Assembly: GCF_000712135.1 (NCBI RefSeq)
Contig: NZ_JOOE01000004.1
Span: 312,501-376,500, forward strand
DNA: 64,000 bases
Source of the DNA: Sphingomonas sp. UNC305MFCol5.2
GTDB lineage: Bacteria > Pseudomonadota > Alphaproteobacteria > Sphingomonadales > Sphingomonadaceae
Direction of reading: 5' to 3'
Translations under genes and position numbers: made by a program
Part shown: piece after piece, positions 19,201 to 29,849 of the stretch
How the letters are laid out: the number at the start of each line of letters is the position of its first letter
Numbering within the stretch: the first letter of the stretch is position 1
The notes under the pieces: generated by a model
What the model saw: the letters and a program-made list of their open reading frames with translations, nothing else
Told to the model about the DNA's origin: nothing
Databases searched by the model: none

Positions 19201-19644
19201 ATGGAAACCACGAGTCGTAGTTCTCGGCGCGCGTTCGTTTTGGGCGGCACCGCCGCTGCAGCATGCATGGGGCCATTGGCCGCCGCGCAGCTTACGCGCA
19301 CGTCGCTGGCGACATCCGGGGGCACGACGGCGCCGACGGTGACCCGCAGCGAAGTCGCCGAATGGGAAAGCCTGGTGGGCGCGAGCTTCCTGATCGGCGG
19401 CGAGGCGGGCAAGGCCGTGGCGAAGCTCGCTGCGATCGCGCGGCCGGCGTTCGATCCCGCGCGGCCGGCGGAGCTTGCGCGCCTGCAACCGTTCACTGCC
19501 TGGTTCGAAATGGATGTGCGCCTCGCGCCCACGGGACAGCGGACCTATGCCGTCACGCATCCGACGAAGGGCGTGATCAACCTGTTCCTGGGCCGCGGCG
19601 CCGACAGGCGCGGCAAGGGAATCCTGCTCGCGCTGTTCAACTAG
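19201..19644 (+). CDS. Tat-exported small protein, resembles DUF6916
   Basis: A 147-aa protein beginning with a twin-arginine-like signal (SSRRAFVLGGTAAAACMGPLAAA). The mature part is about 110 aa, with the pattern WESLVGASFLIGG near its start and TYAVTHPTKGVINLFLGRG near its end, which reminds me of the small all-beta DUF6916 group; this match is from memory and tentative. In sphingomonads and related bacteria such proteins often sit near phage-tail-collar-like genes, but no such gene is present here. ATG at 19201 is preceded by a G-rich site. Function unknown. Confidence 0.7.
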   Translation: METTSRSSRRAFVLGGTAAAACMGPLAAAQLTRTSLATSGGTTAPTVTRSEVAEWESLVGASFLIGGEAGKAVAKLAAIARPAFDPARPAELARLQPFTAWFEMDVRLAPTGQRTYAVTHPTKGVINLFLGRGADRRGKGILLALFN

Positions 19645-19699
19645 CCCTTCGCCACGCTATGGCGCTGTCTCGTAACGTCTCGGGACAGGAGAGATTGGC

Positions 19700-20191
19700 T
19701 TGAAGAACGCGAAACTCGTCGGCGTGGGGCTGGCGGTGGTGCTGCTCGGCACCGCGGCGGTGGCGATGCAGGCCGGCGGCGAAGATCATTCGCAGGACGC
19801 CGCCTGGCATAACAAGCAGATGCTGGCGCTCGCGCAATTGAAGGCGAGCGACGGGTGGCAGTCGCTTCAGGGCGGACTGCGCTGGCGGCGGATCAAGGGC
19901 AACGGATCGGGCAAGCACCCGACCGTGCGCGACACGGTCAGGATCCATTATGCCGGCACGCTGGTCGACGGGACCGAGTTCGACAGCTCCTACACGCGCG
20001 GCGAGCCGGCGACCTTCCCGCTCGGTGCGCTGATCCCGGCGTGGCAGCTGGCGGTGCCGATGATGGGTGTGGGCGACACGATCGAGATCGTCTCGCCCTC
20101 GGACCTGGCATATGGGCCGGTGAGCAAGGGCCCGATCCCGGGCGGCGCGACCTTGCTGTTCAAGATCGAGTTGCTGGGCATCCAGGAATAA
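19700..20191 (+). CDS. FKBP-type peptidyl-prolyl cis-trans isomerase, exported
   Basis: A 163-aa protein with an N-terminal signal or anchor (LVGVGLAVVLLGTAAVAM) and one FKBP domain from about residue 70. The active-site strands are clear: VRIHYAGTLVDGTEFDSS, FPLGALIPAWQLAVPMM (with the conserved aromatic in the usual W position) and DLAYG. It should help fold proteins in the periplasm. The start is TTG at 19700, because CAGGAGAG lies just upstream and no ATG is available before the conserved region. A strong hairpin about 190 nt downstream may end its message. Confidence 0.92.
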   Translation: MKNAKLVGVGLAVVLLGTAAVAMQAGGEDHSQDAAWHNKQMLALAQLKASDGWQSLQGGLRWRRIKGNGSGKHPTVRDTVRIHYAGTLVDGTEFDSSYTRGEPATFPLGALIPAWQLAVPMMGVGDTIEIVSPSDLAYGPVSKGPIPGGATLLFKIELLGIQE

Positions 20192-20374
20192 GCCGCCTCT
20201 TCTTTCTTCCTTTACCGTTCCGCCCCGCAGGTTCGCTGCGAGGAAGAAAATTTCCGCGCGGCGTGTCACCGCTGTTCAAACCGGAAACGATGTTTCTGGT
20301 TTGTTCCACGCGAAATCCTACATTGCAAGCCTGAAATTTTCCGCGCTTAGCGCTCGATGCGTGGACACAGCGAA

Positions 20375-20404
20375 AAGGCCGCGGTGGGATGCCACCGCGG
20401 CCTT
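20375..20404. terminator. Bidirectional intrinsic terminator between FKBP gene and acnA
   Basis: A 13-bp perfect stem (AAGGCCGCGGTGG at 20375-20387 with its complement at 20392-20404) closes a 4-nt loop. On the plus strand it is followed by TTATTTGTTTT; on the minus strand by TTTT. It lies 24 nt past the acnA stop, so it should end acnA and any message coming from the FKBP gene. Confidence 0.85.
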
Positions 20405-20427
20405 ATTTGTTTTCCCGAAAGTGGGTC

Positions 20428-23097
<2,670 letters not shown>

Positions 23098-23243
23098 GGG
23101 GCGCGGGATCCTTTCTACTGTCCGGCCCGGGCGCTCGGGGGACGCGATCCCGAGGGGACCACGCGGGCGCGCCGGAGGGTGCTGCGAATGCGAGATTCGG
23201 GGCGGGCCTTAGCAAGGGGGGGAGGGGAGGGGAAGGGGCGGGG

Positions 23244-23414
23244 GTGCTAAGCGACTTGCTCGTTGGCAGTATCTTCTACGGGAGGCGCCGGGGGTACACT
23301 TTCCGCGATCCCGATGACATCGAACTGGCCGAGCTGATGATAGCCGTGATGGATCACCAGATTTCCGAAGAGGAGTATCTGGCGGTGATCGATGCGCATG
23401 TGATTGCGCGATAG
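23244..23414 (+). CDS. Possible small protein (56 aa), GTG start
   Basis: In the 470-nt gap between acnA and the HTH gene an open frame begins at GTG 23244, right after a purine-rich run (GGAGGGGAGGGGAAGGGG). The product is acidic toward its C-terminus (DPDDIELAELMIAVMDHQIS, then EEEYLAVIDAHVIAR) and the codon choice looks protein-like. No domain is recognised and there is no signal peptide. A minus-strand frame over the same bases looks less natural. It could be a real small cytoplasmic protein or chance; comparison with relatives would decide. Confidence 0.45.
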   Translation: MLSDLLVGSIFYGRRRGYTFRDPDDIELAELMIAVMDHQISEEEYLAVIDAHVIAR

Positions 23415-23569
23415 CGCTCTCCGCTTTCGGAGCGCGCGGTCCGGCATGTTCGCCGCCCCACTCTCCCAGCCTCGCAGTTAAAACGGGAATACAGCTTGGC
23501 CCGCCTTTCCCCGCGCGAAGGCGGAAGAATCGATAGTACCTATTTGGTTCTTTCAATGTAGGATTTCAT

Positions 23570-24457
23570 ATGATAACGGGTTCGTCGTCACAATTCCGGA
23601 GCCTGTCGATGGACGCTTCACCGTCGCCTTCGTGGGTGCGCCAGCCTGCCGCCCGGCCGTTTGCGCGGTGGAGCGCCGATACCGAGCAGGCGTTCCTGCT
23701 CGCGCTGCGTCTCACCGGGCGGGTGCGCGAGGCGGCGGGGGCGATCGGGCGGTCCTTGTCCACCGCGTATCGGCGGCGGCGGCGCGATGCCGGGTTCGCG
23801 GCGCGCTGGGACGCCGTGATCGCCGAACAGCAGGCGGCGTGGATCGCCGAGCAGGGCAAGGCCGTGCGGGCGCTGGCCGAGGCGCCGCTGGGCGACTTGC
23901 GACAGCGGCGAGGCGGCTGGAACGAGGCGCGGCGGAAGCTGTTCCTGCGGGCGCTCTCCGAGACCGGATCGGTGGCCGACGCGTGCGCGCGGGCGCGGAT
24001 CTCGTCGACCTCGGCCTATCGGCTGCGCGAGAATTGCGCGCGGTTCGCGAGCGATTGGAAGGCGGCGCTCGATACCCAGGCAGTGACGATCGAGCAGGTG
24101 GCGTATGAGCGCGCGGTGATCGGCTGGGAGGAGCCTATCGTGCAGGGCGGGCAAGTGATCGGGCAGCGCTGGCGCTATTCGGAATCGCTGCTGCGGACCC
24201 TGGTGCTGCGCGAGCAGCGCGCGGCCGGGGCGGCTGCGCCGACCGTGGCGGCAGGCGTGGCTGCGGAACGCCCGGCCGGGCGGGGGCGAGGGACAACGTA
24301 CCAAAAGCCGGTGGCGACGCGCGAGGAGACCAACGCCGCGCTCGCCAAGGCGATCGCCGGGGCGGAGCGGCGGATGGCGCGCGAGGCTGCGGCGGCGCAG
24401 GAGGCGGAGTGGGAGCGCTGGCGGGCCAGCTGGGGCAAGTCGCCGCGCGGCGGCTGA
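23570..24457 (+). CDS. Protein with two tandem terminase-small-subunit-like HTH modules
   Basis: A 295-aa basic, Arg/Ala-rich protein. Two similar modules can be seen: one at about residues 42-86 (FLLALRLTGRVREAAG, then STAYRRRR, then FAARWDAVI) and one at about 125-168 (FLRALSETGSVADACA, then STSAYRLRE, then FASDWKAAL). This pattern is that of the HTH in phage terminase small subunits, here duplicated. The C-terminal third is a charged helix rich in Arg, Glu and Ala. There are no other phage genes around, so it is either a domesticated remnant or a chromosomal DNA-binding protein. An in-frame ATG at 23609 with GGAG upstream is an alternative start. Confidence 0.7.
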   Translation: MITGSSSQFRSLSMDASPSPSWVRQPAARPFARWSADTEQAFLLALRLTGRVREAAGAIGRSLSTAYRRRRRDAGFAARWDAVIAEQQAAWIAEQGKAVRALAEAPLGDLRQRRGGWNEARRKLFLRALSETGSVADACARARISSTSAYRLRENCARFASDWKAALDTQAVTIEQVAYERAVIGWEEPIVQGGQVIGQRWRYSESLLRTLVLREQRAAGAAAPTVAAGVAAERPAGRGRGTTYQKPVATREETNAALAKAIAGAERRMAREAAAAQEAEWERWRASWGKSPRGG

Positions 24458-24481
24458 TCCGGAGTCCCGAGCGCGCGCCCC

Positions 24482-25318
24482 TCAGCGGCAGGTCTTCACG
24501 ATCATCTCCACGTCGCGCCGGCCCTCCGCCGAGGGGGTTTCGACATAGCCGGTATAGTCCTTGACCTCGAGATAGCGGCCCTCGCCGCCCGGATAGCGAT
24601 TGACCTTGATGCCGGTGAAGCCGTCGCCGGTGACTTTCAGCCGGGCATAAGGCGCGCCGGGCAGGAAGGAGGCCGCCTCGGCCGGGCCGTAGATGTTGAT
24701 CCGGTCGCCGCGGGCCGCGCTGCCGCTGCCGGTGCGGACCCGGTACCAGTGCACCGGATTGTCGCGGCTCATCAGTGCCTGCGCATCGTCGGCGACATAG
24801 CCGAGGCGCTTCGCGGCATCGATGGCGCATCGCGTGGCGGCGCCATATTTGGCGGCGAGCGTCTTCAGCATCGCATCGCCCTCATGGTTGAACGCCTTGC
24901 CGGCGCCCCTGGCGAGCGCCTCGACCAGGAGGGCATAGTCCGTATCGGACAGCGACGCCTCGGCTTCGAGTGCTTTGGCGAGGTCTTTCTGTGCCTCCGC
25001 GACGCCGAGCGTGGCGGATTCGACGAACCAGTGCCGCGCCCGGGCCGAGGCGCCGGGCACGTCCTTCGCGCCCTCGTAGAAATGGCCGAGCTTGTGCATC
25101 GCATCGGGGTTCTTGGTCAGCGTGACGATCGCGTCGAACTTGGCGAGCATCGTGGCCTGATCGCCTTTCGCCTGCGCGGCCATGGCCTCTTCGCCGAGCG
25201 CCTTCACTTTGGCCTCGAGCGCCGGATCGGGCTGGCCGGCGGCCTGCGGGGTGCCGGGCGGCGGCGCGAGCAAAGTGGCGGCGAGGGCGAGCAGCGGAAG
25301 CGCGAATTGTGGCATCAT
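24482..25318 (-). CDS. Secreted protein with Sel1/TPR-like N-terminal half
   Basis: A 278-aa protein with a signal peptide (FALPLLALAATLLAPPPG). The first half is helical with a Sel1-like repeat pattern (KLGHFYEGAKDVPGASARARHW, AEAQKDLAKALE), and the second half looks like a beta-rich domain with residues suited to an SH3-like fold (VHWYRVRTGSGSAARGDRINIYG). I do not recognise the family. It converges with the HTH gene, with 24 nt between them, and has no obvious ribosome site before the tandem ATG codons at its start. Periplasmic location is likely. Confidence 0.75.
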   Translation of the reverse strand: MMPQFALPLLALAATLLAPPPGTPQAAGQPDPALEAKVKALGEEAMAAQAKGDQATMLAKFDAIVTLTKNPDAMHKLGHFYEGAKDVPGASARARHWFVESATLGVAEAQKDLAKALEAEASLSDTDYALLVEALARGAGKAFNHEGDAMLKTLAAKYGAATRCAIDAAKRLGYVADDAQALMSRDNPVHWYRVRTGSGSAARGDRINIYGPAEAASFLPGAPYARLKVTGDGFTGIKVNRYPGGEGRYLEVKDYTGYVETPSAEGRRDVEMIVKTCR

Positions 25319-25465
25319 GTGCGTGGCTTAGTCATGGTTCCTGGCATCGGCAATCCGGGGTTTCCCGGCAGGCGGCGGCGGTTTGGTCCGGGATGAGACA
25401 CGCTCCATTGGCAGAGGTTGCTGGACGTCTTCATGTAATTAAATAATAATATACCTTAAATAATT

Positions 25466-25495
25466 GATGATATTGCAGTTAGGCAAGATATCATC
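25466..25495. promoter_or_regulatory. AT-rich upstream region with an inverted repeat, before the lipase gene
   Basis: Bases about 25433-25500 are strikingly AT-rich for this genome (runs such as TTAAATAATAATATACC). They contain an 8-bp inverted repeat, GATGATAT at 25466-25473 and ATATCATC at 25488-25495, with a 14-nt spacer. It may hold the lipase promoter or operator, or mark an acquired segment. Confidence 0.4.
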
Positions 25496-25562
25496 TGGAC
25501 TCATTGCAGATATTCAATAGAATTCCGTGCATCTCTTCGTTCCCAACCGAAGGAGTATGGCG

Positions 25563-26711
25563 ATGTCTGTTTGCACGACCATTCAGCAGCAAGTATATTG
25601 TCTGGCCATCGAAATTTGCGCGGCGGCGACCCAGACGGGTGATGCGGCGACGCTGACCACCTATCTGCAGACTCAGTTGCAGGCACTGCTCGACAATTCC
25701 GATTTCAACAATGGCGACGACTGGCAGATCGTGTGGGGGCCGGCGGTGTGGCAGGCGCCGTTCAGCGACTTTTCCGATCAGGCCGCGGCGGTCTGCTACA
25801 ATAGCAGCCAGAATGTCTATGTCGTGCCGATCTCGGCGACCAATCCGCACTCGCCGTACAATGTGTTCTTCGAGGATCTTGCCGCGGTGCCGGTCTACAA
25901 GGTGCCGGTGGCGGGGACCGATGCGGGGAACGTCACCGTCGGCAATTTTGCCGGGCTGCAGGCGCTGCTGAGCCTCGAGGCGGGCGGCACATCGCTGCAG
26001 GATTTCCTGAGCAGCACGGCGAACGGGTCCGACGACCTGGTGTTCTGCGGGCACAGCCTGGGCGGCGGGCTGACGCCTTTGCTCGCCTATACGCTGTATC
26101 CGAACGGCACGTCGGGCAGCGGCTGGGGGAACGTCTATACCTTCCCGACCGCGGGGCCGACCACGGCCGACGCGACGTTCGCGAATGTGTTCAATATCGC
26201 CTATCCGGTCACCGTCACCGGCACCGGCTACCAGATGTGGAACGCCAACCAGTATAATACGCGCGACCTGGTGCCCAATGCCTGGGCGGGCGCGAGCACC
26301 GGGCCGGGGCTGGCGCAGATCACCACGGGCATCTTCTCGTGGACGTCGGCGATGTATTATACCGGCGTCGAGATGAGCGGGGAGGTAGCCGCGCTGCGCA
26401 CGATGGCGGAGACCTTCGCGGGCGGATCGGGCAACCCCTATGTCGCCACCAACAACAACGCGCTGTTCACCGGTGCGCGCGAATATGGCCAGATCACCGA
26501 CAGCGCGACGCTGGCGAAGGAGATCCTGTTCCAGCACACCGTGGCCTATAACGAGGAATTCGGCGTGACCGCATTGTTCGACCCCGCCGAAGTGCAGACC
26601 TGGATCCAGCCGCCTCTGCTACCGCTGGTGCAGGGCGTGAGCGGAGTCGGCGCGGCGGTGGCGGCGGCCACGGCGGCCGCGGAGACGGTGCCCGAGACTG
26701 GCGTGGCGTGA
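25563..26711 (+). CDS. Class 3 lipase-like alpha/beta hydrolase
   Basis: A 382-aa hydrolase with the nucleophile elbow GHSLGGGL, Ser at residue 165, as in fungal-type class 3 lipases; the region before it (SSTANGSDDLVFC) and the Thr/Asn/Gly-rich strands after it (GNVYTFPTAGPTT) fit that fold. A possible catalytic Asp lies in YNTRDLVPNAW. No classical signal peptide is seen at the N-terminus, so if exported it would need another route. I start at 25563 because AGGAG sits seven bases before it; the ATG at 25557 is too close. Composition is richer in Asn, Thr and Ser than its neighbours, and its upstream DNA is AT-rich, both hints of transfer. Confidence 0.8.
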   Translation: MSVCTTIQQQVYCLAIEICAAATQTGDAATLTTYLQTQLQALLDNSDFNNGDDWQIVWGPAVWQAPFSDFSDQAAAVCYNSSQNVYVVPISATNPHSPYNVFFEDLAAVPVYKVPVAGTDAGNVTVGNFAGLQALLSLEAGGTSLQDFLSSTANGSDDLVFCGHSLGGGLTPLLAYTLYPNGTSGSGWGNVYTFPTAGPTTADATFANVFNIAYPVTVTGTGYQMWNANQYNTRDLVPNAWAGASTGPGLAQITTGIFSWTSAMYYTGVEMSGEVAALRTMAETFAGGSGNPYVATNNNALFTGAREYGQITDSATLAKEILFQHTVAYNEEFGVTALFDPAEVQTWIQPPLLPLVQGVSGVGAAVAAATAAAETVPETGVA

Positions 26712-26724
26712 CGTGACGGCATAG

Positions 26725-26750
26725 CATCCCCCTGCGACGGCAGGGGGATG
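26725..26750 (+). promoter_or_regulatory. Perfect hairpin covering the start of the lysozyme-like gene
   Basis: CATCCCCCTG (26725-26734) pairs perfectly with CAGGGGGATG (26741-26750) around a 6-nt loop. The right arm contains the AGGGGG ribosome site and the first ATG of the next gene. There is no T run after it, so it looks more like a translation-blocking hairpin, or a processing site after the lipase, than a terminator. Confidence 0.5.
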
Positions 26751-27803
26751 GGAATGGGTTTGCAGATCATCGCGGCCGCACTCGCGGCGCTGTTCGCGGA
26801 ACCGGCACCCGGCCAGCTCGCGCCGGTGCAGGCCGCGCCCCTTTCCGCGCCTGCGCCGCCGGTATGCCGGCGGGTAAACGAAGAAGCGTTCCTGCGGATC
26901 GAGCCGGAGGCGGCGGCGCGGCTGGCGGAGATCGGACTGGACCGGGCGGCGATCTTCGCGCGGATGGCCGAGACGTCGATCCCCGAGACGATGGGCTGCT
27001 GGGCGATGCCGGTGGGCAATTTCGACAGCCAGTTGGTCTCGGTGGGGATGAGCCAGTGGAATTACGGCACGGGCAGCCTGCAGCCGGTGCTCAAGGCGTG
27101 GAAGAAGCGGCTGGGCGGCAAGTTCGGGCGGACGCGCAAGATGCTCGCGCCGGTCTATGGCAAATTGCTGTTCTCGCGAGGGTGCCTCAAGGTGCCGGTG
27201 AAGGACAAATGCCGGCAGGGGATCCTCGCGGCGCACGGGGCGGACGGGAAGCTCAATCCGGTGATCCTCGCAGAACTGACGGCGATCTTCGAGAGCGACG
27301 CGATGCTGCAGGTGCAGACCGACGCCTATGTCGCGCTGCTGATGGACGTGCGGGCGGACCTGCTGCGGGTGTTCGCGGGGCGGCCGATCACGATGCGGAA
27401 AATACGCTGGGCGATCGACACCAAGGTGCAGCAGGGGTTCTTTCCGGCGGACGAGGATCTGGCGCGGCTGCGGGCGAAGCTGGCGTCGATGCCCGAGGCC
27501 GAGCGCTGGGACCGGCTGCGCGCGATCTTCGCCTGGTACGAGGCGCTCAGCCGCACGATCGACCAGGACGGCGTGGCGCGCGACTATGCGTGGAACGTCG
27601 CGCAGTGGCGCTGCATGATCGACAAGGGAATGATCGACCCCGAGCAGTACGAGATGCTCCATCTGACTTTCCTGAGGAGCCGCACCGCAGTGGGGAACAG
27701 CGGGCGCTGGCAGGCACTGACCTTTTCGCGGCGGGGCAAGATCGTGCTCGGCATCGGCAGCGTGAGCGGTAAGCGCGACGGAGATTGCCTGGGCATCGGA
27801 TGA
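26748..27803 (+). CDS. Exported protein of unknown function, possibly lysozyme/chitosanase-like
   Basis: A 351-aa protein with a short signal-like N-terminus (IIAAALAALFAEPAPG). Residues about 70-130 hold a pattern recalling the lysozyme superfamily: an acidic AETSIPETMGCW stretch followed by VSVGMSQWNYGTGSLQPVL, like the Glu helix and the G-x-x-Q-x-N beta hairpin of GH46-type or phage muramidases. The match is by eye and uncertain. Four Cys in the mature part could form disulfides. The first ATG (26748) lies in a hairpin; the ATG at 26754 is better spaced from AGGGGG. It follows the lipase by 36 nt and is probably co-transcribed. Confidence 0.7.
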   Translation: MGMGLQIIAAALAALFAEPAPGQLAPVQAAPLSAPAPPVCRRVNEEAFLRIEPEAAARLAEIGLDRAAIFARMAETSIPETMGCWAMPVGNFDSQLVSVGMSQWNYGTGSLQPVLKAWKKRLGGKFGRTRKMLAPVYGKLLFSRGCLKVPVKDKCRQGILAAHGADGKLNPVILAELTAIFESDAMLQVQTDAYVALLMDVRADLLRVFAGRPITMRKIRWAIDTKVQQGFFPADEDLARLRAKLASMPEAERWDRLRAIFAWYEALSRTIDQDGVARDYAWNVAQWRCMIDKGMIDPEQYEMLHLTFLRSRTAVGNSGRWQALTFSRRGKIVLGIGSVSGKRDGDCLGIG

Positions 27804-27866
27804 GGGGATTGGAACCTGCGCGATGCGGGTCCATTAGGTCGGGACAATGACCGGCAGGAGTGAGTC

Positions 27867-28409
27867 ATGAAGCGCGGTGCGATGGTGGCGGTTGCGGCAA
27901 TGGTGGCGCTGGGCGGGTGTGCGACGCCAGCGGAGAATGCGCGCTACATGGCAGGACATTACCGCGCGCAGGCCGACATCAAGAATGCCGCGGGCGAGTC
28001 GATCGGCACGGCGATCGCCGAGGAAGTCGATGGTTCGATCCGAGTGATGGTCGAGGCGGGCAAGCTGCCGCCGGGGCCGCATGGCACCCACATCCACACC
28101 GTCGGCAAATGCGAGGGTCCCAGCTTCGCGAGCGCGGGCGGGCACTGGAATCCCACCGCACACCAGCACGGCAAGGAGAACCCCGCGGGTCCCCATTCGG
28201 GCGACATGCCCAACCTCGAAATCGGCGAGAGCGGCGGCGAAAGCGGCCGCGACCGGACGATTTTCACGCTGCCCGGCGGCACCTATCAGCAACTGCTCGA
28301 CGAGGACGGCGCGGCGATCGTGATCCACGCCGACCCCGACGACTACAAGACCGACCCCTCGGGCAATTCGGGCGGGCGGATCGCCTGCGGGGTGTTCCAG
28401 GCGATGTGA
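27867..28409 (+). CDS. sodC: Cu/Zn superoxide dismutase, lipoprotein form
   Basis: Converts superoxide to peroxide and oxygen in the periplasm. The 180-aa precursor has a lipobox (VALGGC, acylated Cys at 18). Copper and zinc ligands are in place: HGTHIHTVGKCEG with the two copper His, GGHWNPTAHQHGKENP with bridging and zinc His, HSGD, and VIHADPDDYKTDPSGNSG with the last copper His. The two disulfide Cys (KCEG and RIACG) are present. The usual order and length of bacterial SodC are kept, so it should be active. It lies 63 nt after the lysozyme-like gene on the same strand. Confidence 0.95.
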   Translation: MKRGAMVAVAAMVALGGCATPAENARYMAGHYRAQADIKNAAGESIGTAIAEEVDGSIRVMVEAGKLPPGPHGTHIHTVGKCEGPSFASAGGHWNPTAHQHGKENPAGPHSGDMPNLEIGESGGESGRDRTIFTLPGGTYQQLLDEDGAAIVIHADPDDYKTDPSGNSGGRIACGVFQAM

Positions 28410-28505
28410 GGCGATGGGCGGCCGTCGCCCCCGGTATTCCGGTTGCGCAGCCGCCAGCCAGCCCGCACAATCGGCGACTGCTTCACCAGATGAGGACGGT
28501 CGCCC

Positions 28506-29696
28506 ATGTTCCGACGGCTTGCTGCCTGTCTGTTGCTCGCCGCATCGCTGGCCGCCGGCCCGGCAAGAGCGGACGACCGCGCGTTCGACAAGGCAGTGGC
28601 CGAATTCCGGGCACTGCACCGGGCCGAAATGCGCAAGGCGGGGATCGTCGGGAGCAGCTTCTACGTGGTGCGGGGCGGGCGCACGATCCTTGCCGACCAT
28701 CTCGGCGAGCAGGACGCCGACGCGCATGTACCGGTCGACGCGCAGACGATCTATCACTGGGCGTCGATCACCAAGACGATGACGGGGATCGCGATCTTGC
28801 AGCTGCGCGACCGCGGACTGCTGACGCTCGACGATCCGATCCTGCGCTACGCGCCCGAGCTGGCGGCGGTGCATAATCCGTTTGGCGATACCGGGGCGAT
28901 CACGCTGCGCCAGCTGATGAGCCACAGCGCGGGCTTCGGCGGCGGCACCTGGCGCTGGCGCGACCGCGACTGGCAACCGTTCGAGCCGCCGGGCTGGGCG
29001 CAACTGGCGGCGATGATGCCCTATACCGAAGTCAAGTTCGCGCCCGGCAGCCGGTTCAGCTATTCCAATCCGGGGATCGTCTATCTCGGGCAAGTGATCG
29101 AGCGGCTCTCGGGCGAGGATTTCGAAGTCTATATCGACAAGAACATCCTGCGCCCGCTCGGCATGCATGCGAGTTACTTCGACCGCACGCCGCCCTTCCT
29201 GCTGCCGCACCGGTCGCACAGCTATTATGTCCGCGACGGCAAGCGGACCGCCGCGCCGTTCGATGTCGATACCGGCGTGACGGTGTCGAATGGCGGGCTC
29301 AATGCGCCGATGCCGGACATGGCGAAATATGTCGCGTTCCTGTTGGGGGATCCGAAGCGGGCGGACTATGATCTGGTGCTCAGGCGCGCATCGCTCGAGG
29401 AGATGTGGCGGCCGCAGATCGCGGCAGGGGAGGACTTCACCCAGGGGCGGATGGCGCCGACGACATGGAGCGGATTGTCGTTCTTCGTCGACCAGAGCGA
29501 GGGCGTGCGCCTCATCGGCCATAATGGCGACCAGAACGGCTTCCGCGCCTATCTGAGCCTGTGCCCCGATCAGGGGATCGGCAGCCTGCTCGCGTTCAAC
29601 ACCGAGACGCGCGGCGTGGAGAACGACGCTTCGAACCGGACGACGGCGGAGTCGCGGATCGCGCTGGCGACCGATGGGCTGTGCAAGGCGGGGTGA
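28506..29696 (+). CDS. Serine hydrolase of the class C beta-lactamase family
   Basis: A 396-aa exported protein (signal AACLLLAASLAAGPARA). It has the SxxK motif SITK at 87-90 and the YSN triad member at 186-188; the third box is HNGDQNG in place of K-T-G, as in esterase and D-aminopeptidase relatives (EstB-like) rather than true AmpC. It is therefore more likely a periplasmic esterase or peptidase than a resistance enzyme, though sequence alone cannot exclude weak beta-lactamase action. Start ATG follows GACGGTCGCCC, with no strong ribosome site. Converges with the alpha/beta hydrolase gene downstream. Confidence 0.88.
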   Translation: MFRRLAACLLLAASLAAGPARADDRAFDKAVAEFRALHRAEMRKAGIVGSSFYVVRGGRTILADHLGEQDADAHVPVDAQTIYHWASITKTMTGIAILQLRDRGLLTLDDPILRYAPELAAVHNPFGDTGAITLRQLMSHSAGFGGGTWRWRDRDWQPFEPPGWAQLAAMMPYTEVKFAPGSRFSYSNPGIVYLGQVIERLSGEDFEVYIDKNILRPLGMHASYFDRTPPFLLPHRSHSYYVRDGKRTAAPFDVDTGVTVSNGGLNAPMPDMAKYVAFLLGDPKRADYDLVLRRASLEEMWRPQIAAGEDFTQGRMAPTTWSGLSFFVDQSEGVRLIGHNGDQNGFRAYLSLCPDQGIGSLLAFNTETRGVENDASNRTTAESRIALATDGLCKAG

Positions 29697-29804
29697 GCGA
29701 GGGGCATGCCGCGATAGTCGAAGCGCCTGGTTGCGACTCGTTGTGGACACGGGGGCTCGACCCAGCCGATGGCCTGATGTGCCCGGGCTTGTCGGCTTCA
29801 ATGC

Positions 29805-29829
29805 AAGGGACGCTTTGAGCGTCTCCCTT
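29805..29829. terminator. Hairpin between convergent genes
   Basis: AAGGGACGCT pairs with AGCGT and CCCTT around a TTG loop, with a 2-nt bulge. It sits 20 nt past the stop of the minus-strand hydrolase and 108 nt past the plus-strand gene, and could end both messages. T runs are short. Confidence 0.4.
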
Positions 29830-29849
29830 CTTCGAACAAAGATGCTGGA

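Noticed and set aside
23570-24457. Prophage remnant
   Set aside because: Only one phage-like HTH gene is present, with no integrase, attachment repeat, portal or capsid gene; a prophage call is not supported.
25491-26537. 348-codon frame antisense to the lipase
   Set aside because: The plus strand has a clear lipase motif and ribosome site; the antisense product is Arg-rich noise.
28506-29696. AmpC-type resistance gene
   Set aside because: The KTG box is replaced by HNG, which points to an esterase or D-peptidase relative.
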